Shown piece after piece: positions 42,823 to 53,895 of a DNA stretch of 64,000 bases. A model generated the notes under the pieces. That model searched no databases and had not been told where the DNA came from. It saw nothing but the letters and a program-made list of their open reading frames with translations. A program made the position numbers and the translations under genes. This DNA is from Rhododendron vialii (Eukaryota > Streptophyta > Magnoliopsida > Ericales > Ericaceae), in the NCBI RefSeq assembly GCF_030253575.1, contig NC_080565.1, forward strand, positions 9,361,001 to 9,425,000, in the 5' to 3' direction. Each line of letters opens with the position of its first letter. Within the stretch, counting starts at the first letter, position 1.

Positions 42823-45126
42823 TGCTTTCATTGGAAGTCTAGGAGGCTTAAAATGCATGGAGTTTGTGATACCTCCAATGTTTACCGTACTCGAACGGTT
42901 TCTAACGGTCTAGTATAGCCACCTGGTCAAAGCTATGTATGTAGTACTTAGGAGGTTGGGTCTGGCAGCAATTGCGTAGTTAGTAATGAGAATTCTGCCG
43001 AACCATCTGACTTTAGTGTCCAACTCTGTGGAGATTGCTTCACAAATGGAGTGGTGGGTAAGGAATCTGGCAACCCCAAAGGGAGTGATAGCCTAATATT
43101 AGACGATGACACCACTTCTCAAGATATCGTTGAATCCTATGCATACTGTTCTTCGAACAAATAGAGAACCATAGTCTTTGGCCAGGGAAAAAAGTAGTAC
43201 ATGTGTCTTTCACATGAAGAAAGTGGATGGATTTTTACATTTTATATATTTTTTTACTTCTTGCCTTTGTTTATGTTTCTTTAGTTGTTTTCCTTGTATA
43301 TATTTTGTTGTTTTGGAAGCTAACATTTTGCAGATTGTTTGAACAAAGTTGGGGGGTCTCCCTCTTGCTATATTAGTCTGCTATGTTCCTCCTTTTCGAG
43401 GTGATACATTTCCTCTCTTTTACGTTTCTGTCCAATCTTTTCATTTTTATACTTTCAATGCGGACATTGAATAGTTCAAGTTGGGAGGAGGGATCACTTT
43501 GTTCTTTTTGTATTGTTGAATTCAAAAAAAATAAATAATAAAACATTTAAAAAATAGTAGGATTCTTTTTGCATGAGACTTGAGAGCTATTGAGATTGAC
43601 TCTTGATTGATTGAGTTTGAGATGTGATAGTCATTGTTTTAATATTGTGATAGCATTGTAGTTCTTTTTGTTAGCTTGTCGCGAAAAATTTGTCATGACA
43701 TTTATTTTTAGCACTTTTGCATTTCACATTCATTTGGGCTTTGGTTACTTGTGAGATATGACTTGATTGTTCTCGATGGCTAGTTTAGTGGAGACTTATA
43801 CCCATGTAAGTTTAGAGCCTTATCTTTTTTTGGAGTGTTGTCAAATAAACTCTTGTTGTTACGGGAAAGCAAATTCGTTGTTGATCTCATTATTTTTGTT
43901 GTCAAGTGTTGGGAATGTTTTAAATTGCCTACTTATTTCTTGGGTTTGGAAAGTTTCATGATTGTGTTGCCCCTTGGAGAGAATTATAGGCCATCTTTGA
44001 TATCTTAAACCGGTTCGTTTCTTTCTTTTCATACATTTATCCCTTATGAGCATGTTTGAGCCTCCAGCATGATAACCATTTTCTTGTTGAGCTCCACCAT
44101 TTATATTGTGACTTGAGAATGGCTAGTTAATCATGTGAGGGTGAATTATTGAGAAAAGAAGGGGATGAATGGAGTTGATAGTTATGTTTGATTGGTGGTG
44201 ATCTTTCCCATTCAAAAAAGAAAAGAAAGAACCAACAGAAAAAAAAAAAATAAACAAAAAAGGAAGACACCAAATCATTGTGGAAAGAAGAAATACTTGT
44301 TCTTAATTTGGAATTGCATTAAAAGGTAGGAAAGAGAGATGTAGCGAAGTTGGAAAAAAAAAAAAAAAAAGAAGAAGAAGAAGAAGAAAGAGGGAACGCA
44401 TTATTATATTTGCCCTATGTGAATTGTTATAAGCCATTCTCGGACGCTTGAATATTTTTCCTAGCCTTGAAATATTTTCTCTTACCTGACGTTATAACCG
44501 GAATTGAAGTTCTATTTGATCTTAGGGGCAATGGGTTGTGGATTGGTGGATAGAGAGAGTTTCCAGTACTTGGCATTCTTTTCATAAAAACGTGTGTCCA
44601 CTTTATAGAGCGTTCTTTTCGTGTCATTATTTGCTGAAGTATTTTGCTTTCATTTACATAACTTCCACCTGCACATGTTGAGAGTATCTAATATGCACCT
44701 TGTTTTGAGTGATTTCATTTGTTGAGTGCATGACACGGTCAGCTTTGAAGTCGAGCTCGGTCCAAAGAAAACTTTTTAGTTATTTTTCACTTCTAATCGA
44801 AGCCCTTGTTCACACACGCTGAGTATAGGTGTCGTGACTCATTTTTATGACTTGATAGCATCTAGAACTGCTTATGTCATTATCTCTTTGCGATGACTTC
44901 ATATTCTTTGCTTGAGATATCATTGAGCTGTCTTACAGGTTTTCGGGTTTCATGTGGAAAGGATTCACTGTGTTTTGTGGGTGATCACTGCTGAAAACCC
45001 TCACGAAACTTCACTCGTCCGACCGGGGCCGCCTGGGGGTTTAAAAGAACTATCAATTTTAATTTATTTTCTTTAGTTGCATTTTGTTTTCTTTGCTCAT
45101 GACTAGCAAATTGTAAGTTGGGGGGG
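42823..45126. other. Athila-like 3' internal region, no ORF supported
   Basis: AT-rich with A-runs (about 44217-44260 and 44355-44385). Athila elements often carry an envelope-like ORF here, but I see no frame long enough and no membrane-protein pattern. A G-rich run (TTGGGGGG) at about 45118-45126 is the likely polypurine tract. Confidence 0.6.
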
Positions 45127-46313
45127 TGCGATAGGCGTGTTAATGTTCACATACCCGCCCCCTAATTTATCCTTGGTAAGTCTATTTATATATTATTACT
45201 TGGAGGTTTATGCTTTTATTTTTGTTGTAGGTATTTGGAGGGTTTGGAACAAAAAGCGCAAAGTTAAAATATTAAACGGTATTCGAAGCTGGTCTGTTTA
45301 AAGGTCATATGGAGTCAAGAGTTTAGCACTGAACTAATTAGTCCACGGGCATTACTGAGGAAAATGATTTGCAATTCAATTGGGTGGGCCCAATGTTTGC
45401 CATGGAGTAAAAGGTTGAAGTCGGTTGGGAATAATTAAAAGGAGGAAAACATAGGGTTGCATCATATATAAAAGTAGAGCCACGCACATAACGAGAGGCA
45501 TCACGCATAACAGAGCCACAGAGGACGGAGAAAGGCAGTGTGCTGCGCATATCGCGAGACTGGCATTCTACAATAGCAGCGAACTGAAGCAAATTACAGC
45601 AATGATTTGCCTTCCGATGTCCGGCTAATTTCCTCTTCTAGGGTGTAGATGAAGTTCGAACACAGAATAATAATGTTAGTATTTTAATTTAGTGTTTTAT
45701 TATTTAAATCATAGTTGTATGACATAAGGATTTATTTGCGATATTAATTTTCTAATCACATCTTGTGTATGGATTCCTAGGTTTTATGCACGTTCATACA
45801 ACGGTTCTTAATTGTTTTGTGATAACTGAATAAGATAGATTATGCTCCGTAAGACACGCCGTGCTATACGATTCGTGCCATAAAAACGGATAGTATTAGT
45901 AAGACGATTTGTGCTAGGCGGCAATACCTCATTCTATTCGGTGATTCATAGAAATCTTTTGGCAATACCGTGAGGACCCACGAACCCTAACGATATCTGG
46001 ATTGATTCGAATAATAGACCTTTATCATAGTATAGAAATTGTTACAATGGGTCGAGTGGATTCGAAACCCTAGATCTTTTCTCTCATAAACTCTCGTTAG
46101 TTCTTAATTGCTTTAATTTAATTTAGTTTTGAATATTTTCGAAATCCAACAATCAAATCTCTTTCTGAATTAAGTTAAAAATTAATTAGAACAACTGCAA
46201 TTTAGCCTTTGTAATTCATGAGGATGATACTCGAAATACTTATCACTGTTCATTTGAGTAGTAATAATTGTTTTGTTTTATAAATTATTTTTTATGCGGA
46301 AACGACATGGTCA
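45127..46313 (+). repeat. 3' LTR of the Athila-like element
   Basis: TGCGATAGGCGTG... to ...GACATGGTCA, followed by ATCTC. Diverged from the 5' LTR by many substitutions and small indels. The TATA box is at about 45466. Confidence 0.9.
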
Positions 46314-46383
46314 ATCTCCGTCCTAACCTTCTTTGCTAGGGGCCAAGCAGTAGTTTGGTTAGATTTAGCAACACAACAGAATG

Positions 46384-46760
46384 AGGAGACTGGCTATTCG
46401 CAAGGAAGATTTGTAGGGAACCACGCAATGAGGAGACTTGCTATTCGCAAGGAAGATTTATAGGGAACCACGCAAGGAAAAAACGCGTTTTGTCACATTC
46501 TGGGTCCCACAAAAAATTAGAAAAATATCTATAAATTTTTGAATATTATTTTATGGGACCCTATAAAAAATCAGCTCAAACAGTTTCACCCCTACGAATC
46601 TAAAAGTAATACTTACCGATGTCCGTTGGAGCTGATTTTTTATAGAGCCCCATAAAATAATATTCAAAAATTTATGAATATTTTTCTAAATTTTTGTGGG
46701 ATCCAGAATGGGCTCAAACGCCTTTTTTCTTACGTGATTCCCTACAAATCTCCCTTGCGA
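46384..46760. mobile_element. Foldback/MITE with ~130-bp arms and duplicated left end
   Basis: Bases 46445-46577 are the near-inverse of 46628-46760, from TCGCAAGGAAGATTTATAGG / CCTACAAATCTCCCTTGCGA inward to AAAAAATCAGCTC / GAGCTGATTTTTTA; the loop is about 50 bases. The left outer part is duplicated: CTATTCGCAAGGAAGATTT...GGGAACCACGCAA occurs at about 46393 and again at 46441. No coding content. Confidence 0.8.
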
Positions 46761-48912
46761 TTAGAATTTCCGATGAGATTGCGTTGTGGATAAAGACGTT
46801 TTGCAAAGAAAGTGGTAGGGAGATTACGAAGCGAAAAACTCATTTCCCTTTTCATCCTCCATGTGTATTTTTGCTTAATAATAAAGGCGTATAGGATATA
46901 GTTATGCAGTTCTATTGCTGAATAACGTCACTAGAAGGCTTGTTGTGTCTTCTATTGAGGCTGGTTCTTCTATGGTTTTATTTTTAGGTATATAAAGCTT
47001 TTCATGTTTTGTATTTGGAGAGTTGTGCTTGGTTATCCTTTCAAGTCAAATTGGCATTGTTGGTTTCACTGCAGTTGCGTTTCCTTGTGCGCAACACCGA
47101 CGTTGATTTTGACAGAAATTATTCAGCTTTTTGAGACAACAAAAAATATGAACGCAATAAAATCAAAACTCAAAACTTAGAAGTCTATGAAAATATCATA
47201 GTGATCAAGGCAAGTGTGACACTCTATACTTGAGACAATTCCGCCCCCACTACGGTGCTTACAGTTTGCATTGGACGCCTGTCTCCCAACACTACTTGAT
47301 CAAAATCCCTCCAAAGCAGCACTACAATTGAAGGCTCTGGCGAACCAAACTTGTTTTTGCACTCTTTCATATGGAAGGACTTTGACTCAATGAAACCATT
47401 AGAAAAAATTATCCACACAAAATGATGAGGGGCTTTGTATTTATAAACCAACTGATCACCAGGGGAAAAGACACTTTTGTTCATTAAAAACACGCCCGTC
47501 CACGATGACCTGGTGTCATTCAAAAGACACGTTCCAAATCAAATCAATTTACATTCCCACCCTATTCGGCCCACTACGCCAGCATACAAAACAGGGTTGG
47601 AAGCCATGTAACTGGTGCTGTGATTATCACAATAGCGTTGAAATATGTCGCTCAAGCTTTTATAGAAGACGAGTAGTTGAAATGGTCTTAGAACAATTTG
47701 AGCTGAAAAGTACTACTCGGACTCATCACTATATTGAGTGACAGTAGGTTATTTCTTAGCACTTCAGAAGACCAACAGGGGACCCCCAAAAACACATAAA
47801 ATGAAACACGCAGAGCTCTACTGCCGAGTAAGGTCAAAAGGCCATCATCCATTGTACCTTCAAAATCACACAAGAAACATCTTATAGCAATATGATGACT
47901 CGTATGTCAACTGAGTAGTAACGAAGGAGTAACATGATCATTACATATGCAGGCATCAAGTACAAAAAGATACAACAAACTGAAAGCACTCAGTGGAGTC
48001 AGAGCCTAAAGCAGCAACATCAGAAGTGAACAGATCGGCTTGGCACATAGCTATGGACTCGAGTAGTGATGGAATTGCAAATGGAACAGATGAAGGTCAG
48101 GGACCAAGTGCATGGGACCCATATCCTAGACCTCAGGCCACAATTACAAACCCATTGCCAACAGTAGAAATGAAAGGCTAGACAAGGGCTGGTGTGAACC
48201 TGCCAAAACCAAAAATCGAATGAACGGGATAACCAGCAGTAAACCCAACCCATAGAGAAGCATACAAAAGAAGTACAAGGGCCCTAAGAAGCTGATTTTT
48301 TAAATCAACAAGCTTGCAGTCCTATTTTGAAATGAAAATAAAGATGAGCAACTAGACAATTGTCTGCGTGGGCTTATTGTGAATCTGAATGTATCATGAA
48401 ACCATGCTAAGACACCTGCAACTAGTGGTAATCTCAAGAAACTTCGCCCGGTAGGACCCGACGTGAAAATGTGTTACAGATGAAATTCTCATTCAGATTC
48501 TTTATACTACCTTGTACGCACACACTTAAGGAAGAAAATAAAATAAGAACTGATCTTTCATTTCCTCTGCAGTGAATGGGGCCGGATTCATAGGCAAAAT
48601 AAGAAAATAGAGAACAAAAAGGAATAAAACAGGATACCCACATATTAGACCAACAAAGGGAATAAAATTGTGCATCTCTGTTTCCCTGTGACAGAAAAAT
48701 ACCTGCCTTCGCTTCTAAGTTCTAACTTATGATAAATGATATGCCACTAATGAGGACGAAACATGATTAATTGGGAGATCACCACCATTTCCAGTATGCA
48801 TTATTCAACTCTATACTTTGTTTTGTTTTTTGAAAGGGATTCATAAACGCTATGCACAGCCGCAATTTCCCTTCAGGCTGCAAGATTCCATCTGGAAAGA
48901 GGAGACCATAGC
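46761..48912. other. Mostly anonymous DNA
   Basis: Apart from the tentative minus-strand ORF at 47224-47523, nothing is recognised. Small frames at 47505-47741 (plus) and 47993-48181 (plus) lack domains. No repeats of note. Confidence 0.4.
47224..47523 (-). CDS. Unrecognised 99-codon ORF or exon
   Basis: Reads VFSPGDQLVYKYKAPHHFVW and later LLWRDFDQVVLGDRRP, ending with TGA near 47224. It looks protein-like, and an ATGACACCAG acceptor-like site at about 47510 suggests it could be a terminal exon, but I recognise no family and see no upstream exon. It could equally be a gene fragment carried by a transposon. Confidence 0.25.
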   Translation of the reverse strand: MNDTRSSWTGVFLMNKSVFSPGDQLVYKYKAPHHFVWIIFSNGFIESKSFHMKECKNKFGSPEPSIVVLLWRDFDQVVLGDRRPMQTVSTVVGAELSQV

Positions 48913-49146
48913 ATCTAGGCGTGTCAACGAGCTGAGCCGAGCTTTGAGGTGCTCAGGCTCGGCTCGCCAAAAATGGGGTCAGCAGCCAAGCTACAAAAAC
49001 TTAGCTCGAAATCGACTGGAGAAATTATCGAACGGCTCGAGCTCAGCTCGCTCTGACTCAGTTACAATGTCACATGCAAGGGGCGTGGTTGAGTTGGGGA
49101 GGATGGGCTCTACATTTAAACGAATTCTGCCATGTGGGAAAATCAG

Positions 49147-49159
49147 CCGATGTGGGACT
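49147..49159 (-). promoter_or_regulatory. Second USE-like motif, opposite strand
   Basis: On the minus strand AGTCCCACATCG matches the plant USE consensus exactly. It faces away from the plus-strand copy at about 49200, giving a divergent pair about 45 bases apart. Confidence 0.4.
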
Positions 49160-49199
49160 AAAGCCTAAAGGAGAAGAAAGCAGGTATTCTATTTGGACA

Positions 49200-49253
49200 A
49201 ATCCTACATCGGAAATCGAAGACTCAAGAGCCATCCACCAGATCTATAAAGCA
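49200..49253 (+). promoter_or_regulatory. USE plus TATA, snRNA-type promoter-like
   Basis: TCCTACATCGG followed about 33 bases later by TATAAAG. Plant U-snRNA promoters use RTCCCACATCG and a TATA box with 33-34-base (Pol II) or about 23-base (Pol III) spacing. One base deviates. No snRNA sequence is recognisable downstream, so this may be a relic. Confidence 0.4.
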
Positions 49254-50131
49254 CCTTTGCACTCTGCCATTTCCGCCAGCCAATGTTTATTAGGAGGCTT
49301 ATTTTATATTGAAATTACTAATATTACAACAAGAAGAACAACATGTAGTCTCCAATCATTGAGGCCTAGTAGCACGAAGCGGGGGCTGGGGCGGGGGCGG
49401 GAGAGGAAGCGGGAGCGGGTGCGGCGGAGCGGAGGCACCTAGAAGCTCCTAAGGTTGGGAGCACCTAAGGAGCGTATATAGATTATATAAAAATATGTAT
49501 ATAAAATATTTTGAAAGTACTTAACCATCATAGGAAAAGTGATGCTTAGTGAGAATTTTCCCAATTTTAAAGTGTAATTATTGGAAATTATATATTCTCA
49601 ATTTGCAAAACTTCTTCACTAATGTGATTTTCATATTCTTATTTCCACAATGGCATAACTCCCTTAAAAGTAAGAGAATAACTACCATAAGAGCCCGATA
49701 AGCTCTCATCTTAGTGAGGAGCGAGCTCCCGTCAAGCTCCCATCTTGGGAGCGCCGATTCAAGCTCTCGTCTAGAGAGCACACCTATTTTAGAAGGATCC
49801 AGCTACTAAGATTGAGGGTATGGGCGGGGGAGAATTGGAGACAAACCTAACCTTGGCAATATGCACAAAGTGGCTGCTCTCAGAATACCACTAAAACAGT
49901 GGCCCCCTATACCTGTTTTGGTGCAGAACCATCAAAAATATATATATGATGTTCTTGGCTTGCGAGCCAACTCAAGCCGAGCTTCTATTAGCTCAGGCTT
50001 GGCTCGTTTAACAAACGAGCCAAGTATTCTAGCTCGAGCTTGTTCATTTAAGTTTTGAGTCGAGCTTGAATGAGCTCATCTCAAGCCAAGCCTCGCGAGC
50101 GGCTCTATTCATTTACAGCCCTAATTGCATC

Positions 50132-50886
50132 AAAGACACAAGAAGAGAAGAAAATCAATGCGCTGAGAAAAGATAACAAGGATGGGAGCCGAACAACATG
50201 AACCCTTTGTGGTCATGGTAGAACCCCATATTGCCTTAACCACCGCCCGTCAGAGTGTCTGATAACTTAACACAGCTTGTATCCCTTTGAGTTGGTCGAT
50301 GGAAAGAACATAAAAAGTTTTCGTGCAATTTTCGTCTACTTGTTTTATTTTTTTAGTCAACTTCGGAAAAGATTGCAGTGCCATCTGAACAGCCTAATGA
50401 CAATAACAAATAAAAAAATACAACTCGTGTGAGTACCATACTTAAAAAAAAAATTGCCAATTGCAGTATCCAACTTATAAGCATGAAAAGAGTAACTAAT
50501 CTTTAAGATGTAACGTCTTTTAGGAAATAACATTCTTACAAATGATAAGAGCAAGGCATAGAGATTCTTGTTTAGCTTCATTTTTCAATCATTTACTCAC
50601 AAGCATCAAACAGGTCAGGAATTATTACATAAAAGACATTTAAAGCCAAAACAAATTTGCCAAGCACTTCAGCAAATTTATTCTTCAAAAAAAATATTCT
50701 TCTCTAGTTACAAAACAATCAAGGCTCAGACAACAACAGGCTTCGAAAACATTCTTTTACCAGACGGAAAAATGAATAAATGTGGAAAGAAATTTTAGGT
50801 TTCAAGATCAAAATGGAGTAAAATTACCATGTGCATTAAACAAAAGTAAGAGCTTATGGTATAATTTTACCTGTCTTTGCTTTATG
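50132..50886. other. 3' flank of the F-box pseudogene
   Basis: AT-rich, no recognisable gene. Short frames at 50357-50581 and 50568-50798 are not supported. Confidence 0.45.
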
Positions 50887-52083
50887 TTATTGGTGTTCCC
50901 TCTGAATCACATTTCCGGTGCTAGGTGAGACTAGGCTCTCAACATAGATATGAGCTTCAAGCCAAGCAAGCAAATTGTGAATCACAATATTCTTAAATGT
51001 ACCATCTCTGGGATTGCACAAAACTAATTGTGGCCAAAGCTGCAGTAAAACTTCACCGTTCCTTGAAAGATACAATAGCGTGGAGTGTTCATAATCCCAT
51101 AGATTTGTAATATGTGGTATTGAAAACAACTTAGTCCATGACTCTGTCTGCCCATACTCCTTCATCACCCATATATCAGATCGAGTACCAGGGAAGTTAC
51201 ATAGCACACAAAGGCATCCTCTTAAAATCTCCAATGTCGAATCAAACCTACCCTCACCACAATTAGGCAGCACAACCTTCCCATACACCTCGTTCGCCAA
51301 ATCAAGAGAAACAATATCCCAAGAGTAACTTGAACCTTGAACCCCACTTGCAGACCAATGGAGCGACCCGCTAGCATATCTCCCCGAATCATTCAACGGA
51401 ATACCATGACAAAAGTCTCCAATCCTCCTCCATTTATCGGTCCTTAACGAGTAAACCTTCACCTCAGTCTCATATGAACCTCCGCTACGAAGAACACAGA
51501 ATATCACTACCACTTTGTAGTCATCACTACACAAATCATAACCAAACCCATATATAATAAAGCATCCGTAACGCATCCGAACACCCGAGTCCGGCAACCT
51601 ATTGGATTTCCTAGTAGTTGGGTTCCACAGGAATACGGCATCTTCTTCTATAGCAATACACACCAACCCATTACAAGAACCAACAATTCAGACCGAATTA
51701 TGAGGGGCTCTCAATGGATAATCAAGATCTACAGCCGTATCGGATTGGTCATTCAATATAGAACCAAGGGAACATGACTTGAGATCGAAATGGGGACGAA
51801 CACAGCTCAAAACAAGTCGCCTGTGGGTATAATCATCGCTTTTGTATGCTAAACTGAGATGGGATTTCACGAAATGGGGATTGGAGATTAGAGAAAGCCA
51901 TGATTTGCAAACTGACCTGAATTGCAGCAGAGACTTAACGGGCAGCCTCGTGAGTACCTCGGCGATGATTTCGTGCGGAAGGTCAGGAAGTGGGTCCGAA
52001 GCTTGTTGGGATGGGATGGGGGTTTGGTGGGTTTTATTGGTCCTTTTGGATTCTTGATGTGTCGGGTCCCTTTCGATCTCCAT
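50887..52083 (-). pseudogene. F-box protein with F-box-associated domain, one in-frame stop
   Basis: A single-exon reading of 398 codons on the minus strand. The N-terminal F-box is at about residues 31-76 (LPDLPHEIIAEVLTRLPVKS, then FRSVCKSW), which binds SKP1 in SCF ubiquitin ligases. It is followed by the plant F-box-associated region (SCNGLVCI, LWNPTTRKSNRLP, GFGYD, WVMKEYG). This resembles the CPR1/F-box-kelch-like families. A TGA at 51688-51690 cuts the frame after residue 131, and the rest continues in the same frame with no other lesion. So it is a recent pseudogene, a null allele or a sequencing error. A 3' fragment of a paralogue lies at 58315-58623 in the same orientation. Confidence 0.88.
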
Positions 52084-52728
52084 TGATGGTGTTCCCAGGT
52101 AAATTATTGGGTTAAGGAGGGCAACCCAGAATCGTGCTCAGACGATCGAGGAGAAAATAGAGTTATGCCAGACATCATTGAGCAATGCTAGGAAAAACTG
52201 TCCTACTACCCTCTCCGAGTCTCCGACCAGTTCTTATCCTTCCCTTTTCATCATTAAAGGAGTGTTTTCACACAAAAAAAACGCTATAAACTAAACTATT
52301 TTACCATTTCGGTTCTACTAACAAAAAAATTTCAGTATTTAACCATTTCATTTCTACTAACAAAAAAGTTGTCAACAAAAACTTTTTTTTGTTAAAGTAA
52401 CTCTACTCAGTATTTGCAAAAAAAATTTGAAGTATAAGTACGCCAATTTTTTTCTCAATGAGTTCTTTAAATTGGAGTAAAAATATTTGGGGAAAAAAAT
52501 CATGTTAATACATTATTTGTTGCATGCAAAATGCATGGTCTTCAAGAAGGGACAAGCAATTTAGAACGGGGAGTTAATAAAGAACAGACTTCTAAATATA
52601 TGTTCCTAGACAAGAGTCTACTACAAAGAGACATTTAATTTTTGAATAAAAATGAAATATTTCCGTGCATAATTTTTAAAATTTCTTGACACCAATCTGT
52701 AAGCCTTAAAATTGCACGTCTTTCTGTA
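52084..52728. other. Upstream flank of the F-box pseudogene
   Basis: Probable promoter side for the minus-strand gene. AT-rich with repeated TTTCTACTAACAAAAAA words at about 52310-52370. No other feature. Confidence 0.4.
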
Positions 52729-52972
52729 CTCCCTCTGTTTTGTTAGCCTTTTATTCCATTTTGGGATGTCCCAAGATATTAGTCTTAGTTAAAAAGTTAA
52801 CGGAAAAATGTTTAAATTTTCAAAAAAAATAATTTTAGAAGTGAGAATTTAGAGGCAATAATAGAAATTGAAATCAAATTTTTGAGGAGACATGCATTAT
52901 GAATGTCCCCCTTAAAAAGACTAAAAAACTGGGACAGACAAAGTAGTTTTCTATTATATAGAAACGGAGGAA
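52729..52972. mobile_element. Stowaway/Tc1-mariner-like MITE
   Basis: Ends ACTCCCTCTGTTT and AAACGGAGGAAGT, matching the widespread plant CTCCCTCCGTTTC termini. The internal arms (TTTGTTAGCC...GGGATGTCCC / CTGGGACAGACAAAG) are partly complementary. The left flank is TA-like, as expected for a TA target. Non-coding, about 244 bp. Confidence 0.8.
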
Positions 52973-53693
52973 GTCCAACTCAACCCTATTTTTGTGTGCA
53001 ACTTGAAAAATTCGATAAACTCAACCCAATTTTGTGCCCTTACTGTCTATTCCTTCCGGACTGGGGATAATATTATGCACATCCGGCACCCATCTCAACT
53101 GAGGGAGTTCCCAAGATTTTTTCGGTTTTTTCTCTGGAAAAGAAATACTATAGTATTAGTTTCTTTATGGAAAATGATTTTGTCACTCCTTTTTTTGTTA
53201 AAGTCACTTCCTTAGAAGTGTATTTTTGGTGCAAAATCAGCAACCTTCTTTATTTGGATTTGGTTGAGGTTTGTCTTAGATAACCAGGCCACCCAAACTC
53301 ACCGAACTCGATTTATAGTAGTAGCAATTTATAATTTTACCTCCGATACAGTATTAACTAATATAATACTCCACAGACAAAACTCAGCCCTTTCCTTTTT
53401 TGAGAAATACTAGATTACTTATTTACTAAGAAATTTAGTTCTAAATTTCGGTCTTATTGTAGCGTCTTGAAGTTTTGTACACCTCCATTGATAACATATT
53501 GCAACTCTCCAATGAGTTTGTACAAGATTGGAACTTTTCATTGTTTTTTTTGACTTCTAGAATCAAAAAGATCAATAATAATTAAAAAATGCCGATACGG
53601 GCTTTGGATATGGGGCGGGGCAACCCAATTCCCCAACTGTTTGGGGAATGCGAGTCAAAACCATTCCCTATAGGAGATCAAAGTTATGCAATT

Positions 53694-53895
53694 TTGTTCA
53701 CCCTTTTTAAAAGAGGGTGAACATTACCCTTCCTTTTATTGGTTGAATTTATGTGGATCCCACCAAAAAGTGATGTCATGCTTATCATGCAACACACTTT
53801 TTGGTAAGCATGACATTATTTTGTGGTAAGATCTATACTATTTCAACCAATAGGAAGGAAGATAATGTTCACCCTCTTAAGTGGAGGGTGAACAA
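53694..53895. mobile_element. Foldback MITE, 202 bp
   Basis: TTGTTCACCCT...AGGGTGAACAA ends. The arms pair through GGGTGAACATTA, CTTCCTTTTATTGGTTGAA and GTCATGCTTA/TAAGCATGAC around a centre near 53795. A smaller hairpin (TTCACCCT...AGAGGGTGAA) sits at each end. No clear target duplication. Confidence 0.8.

Larger units (their letters stand above)
37146..46313 (+). mobile_element. Old Athila-like Ty3/gypsy element lacking gag, with nested solo LTR
   Basis: Two LTRs (37146-38337 and 45127-46313) bound 9168 bp, and a perfect ATCTC duplication flanks it (37141-37145, 46314-46318). The internal region starts directly in reverse transcriptase; primer site, gag and protease are gone. RT, RNase H and integrase follow, with stops and frameshifts, and motifs closest to the Athila/Tat group. 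A 1.7-kb solo LTR splits RNase H from integrase. The LTRs differ by many substitutions and indels (including about 20 bp missing from the 3' copy near 45396), so the insertion is old. About 2.3 kb of AT-rich DNA without a clear ORF separates integrase from the 3' LTR. Confidence 0.92.
48913..50123. mobile_element. hAT-type nonautonomous element, 1211 bp
   Basis: Ends TAGGCGTGTCAACGAG and (as reverse complement) TAGGGCTGTAAATGAA share the TAGGG-TGT-AA pattern of a common plant hAT group. The subterminal regions are rich in GAGCCGAGC / GCTCGGCTC words. The flanks ATAGCATC (48905-48912) and ATTGCATC (50124-50131) match at 7 of 8, fitting an 8-bp duplication. The middle holds non-hAT sequence: two snRNA-type USE motifs (about 49150 and 49200), a GCGGGGGC-rich run (49378-49436) and GAGCTCCC-rich sequence near 49710-49780, probably a nested or captured insert. 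No transposase. Confidence 0.75.

Noticed and set aside
42823..45126. Envelope-like ORF in the Athila-like element
   Set aside because: No frame above about 85 codons and no hydrophobic pattern in the expected region.
49253..49330. A U-snRNA gene after the USE/TATA pair
   Set aside because: The sequence downstream does not resemble U1, U2, U4, U5, U6 or U3 5' ends that I know.
50887..51666. Separate 259-aa gene starting at an internal Met
   Set aside because: It is the in-frame continuation of the F-box gene after a single stop, with the F-box-associated domain starting upstream of that Met.
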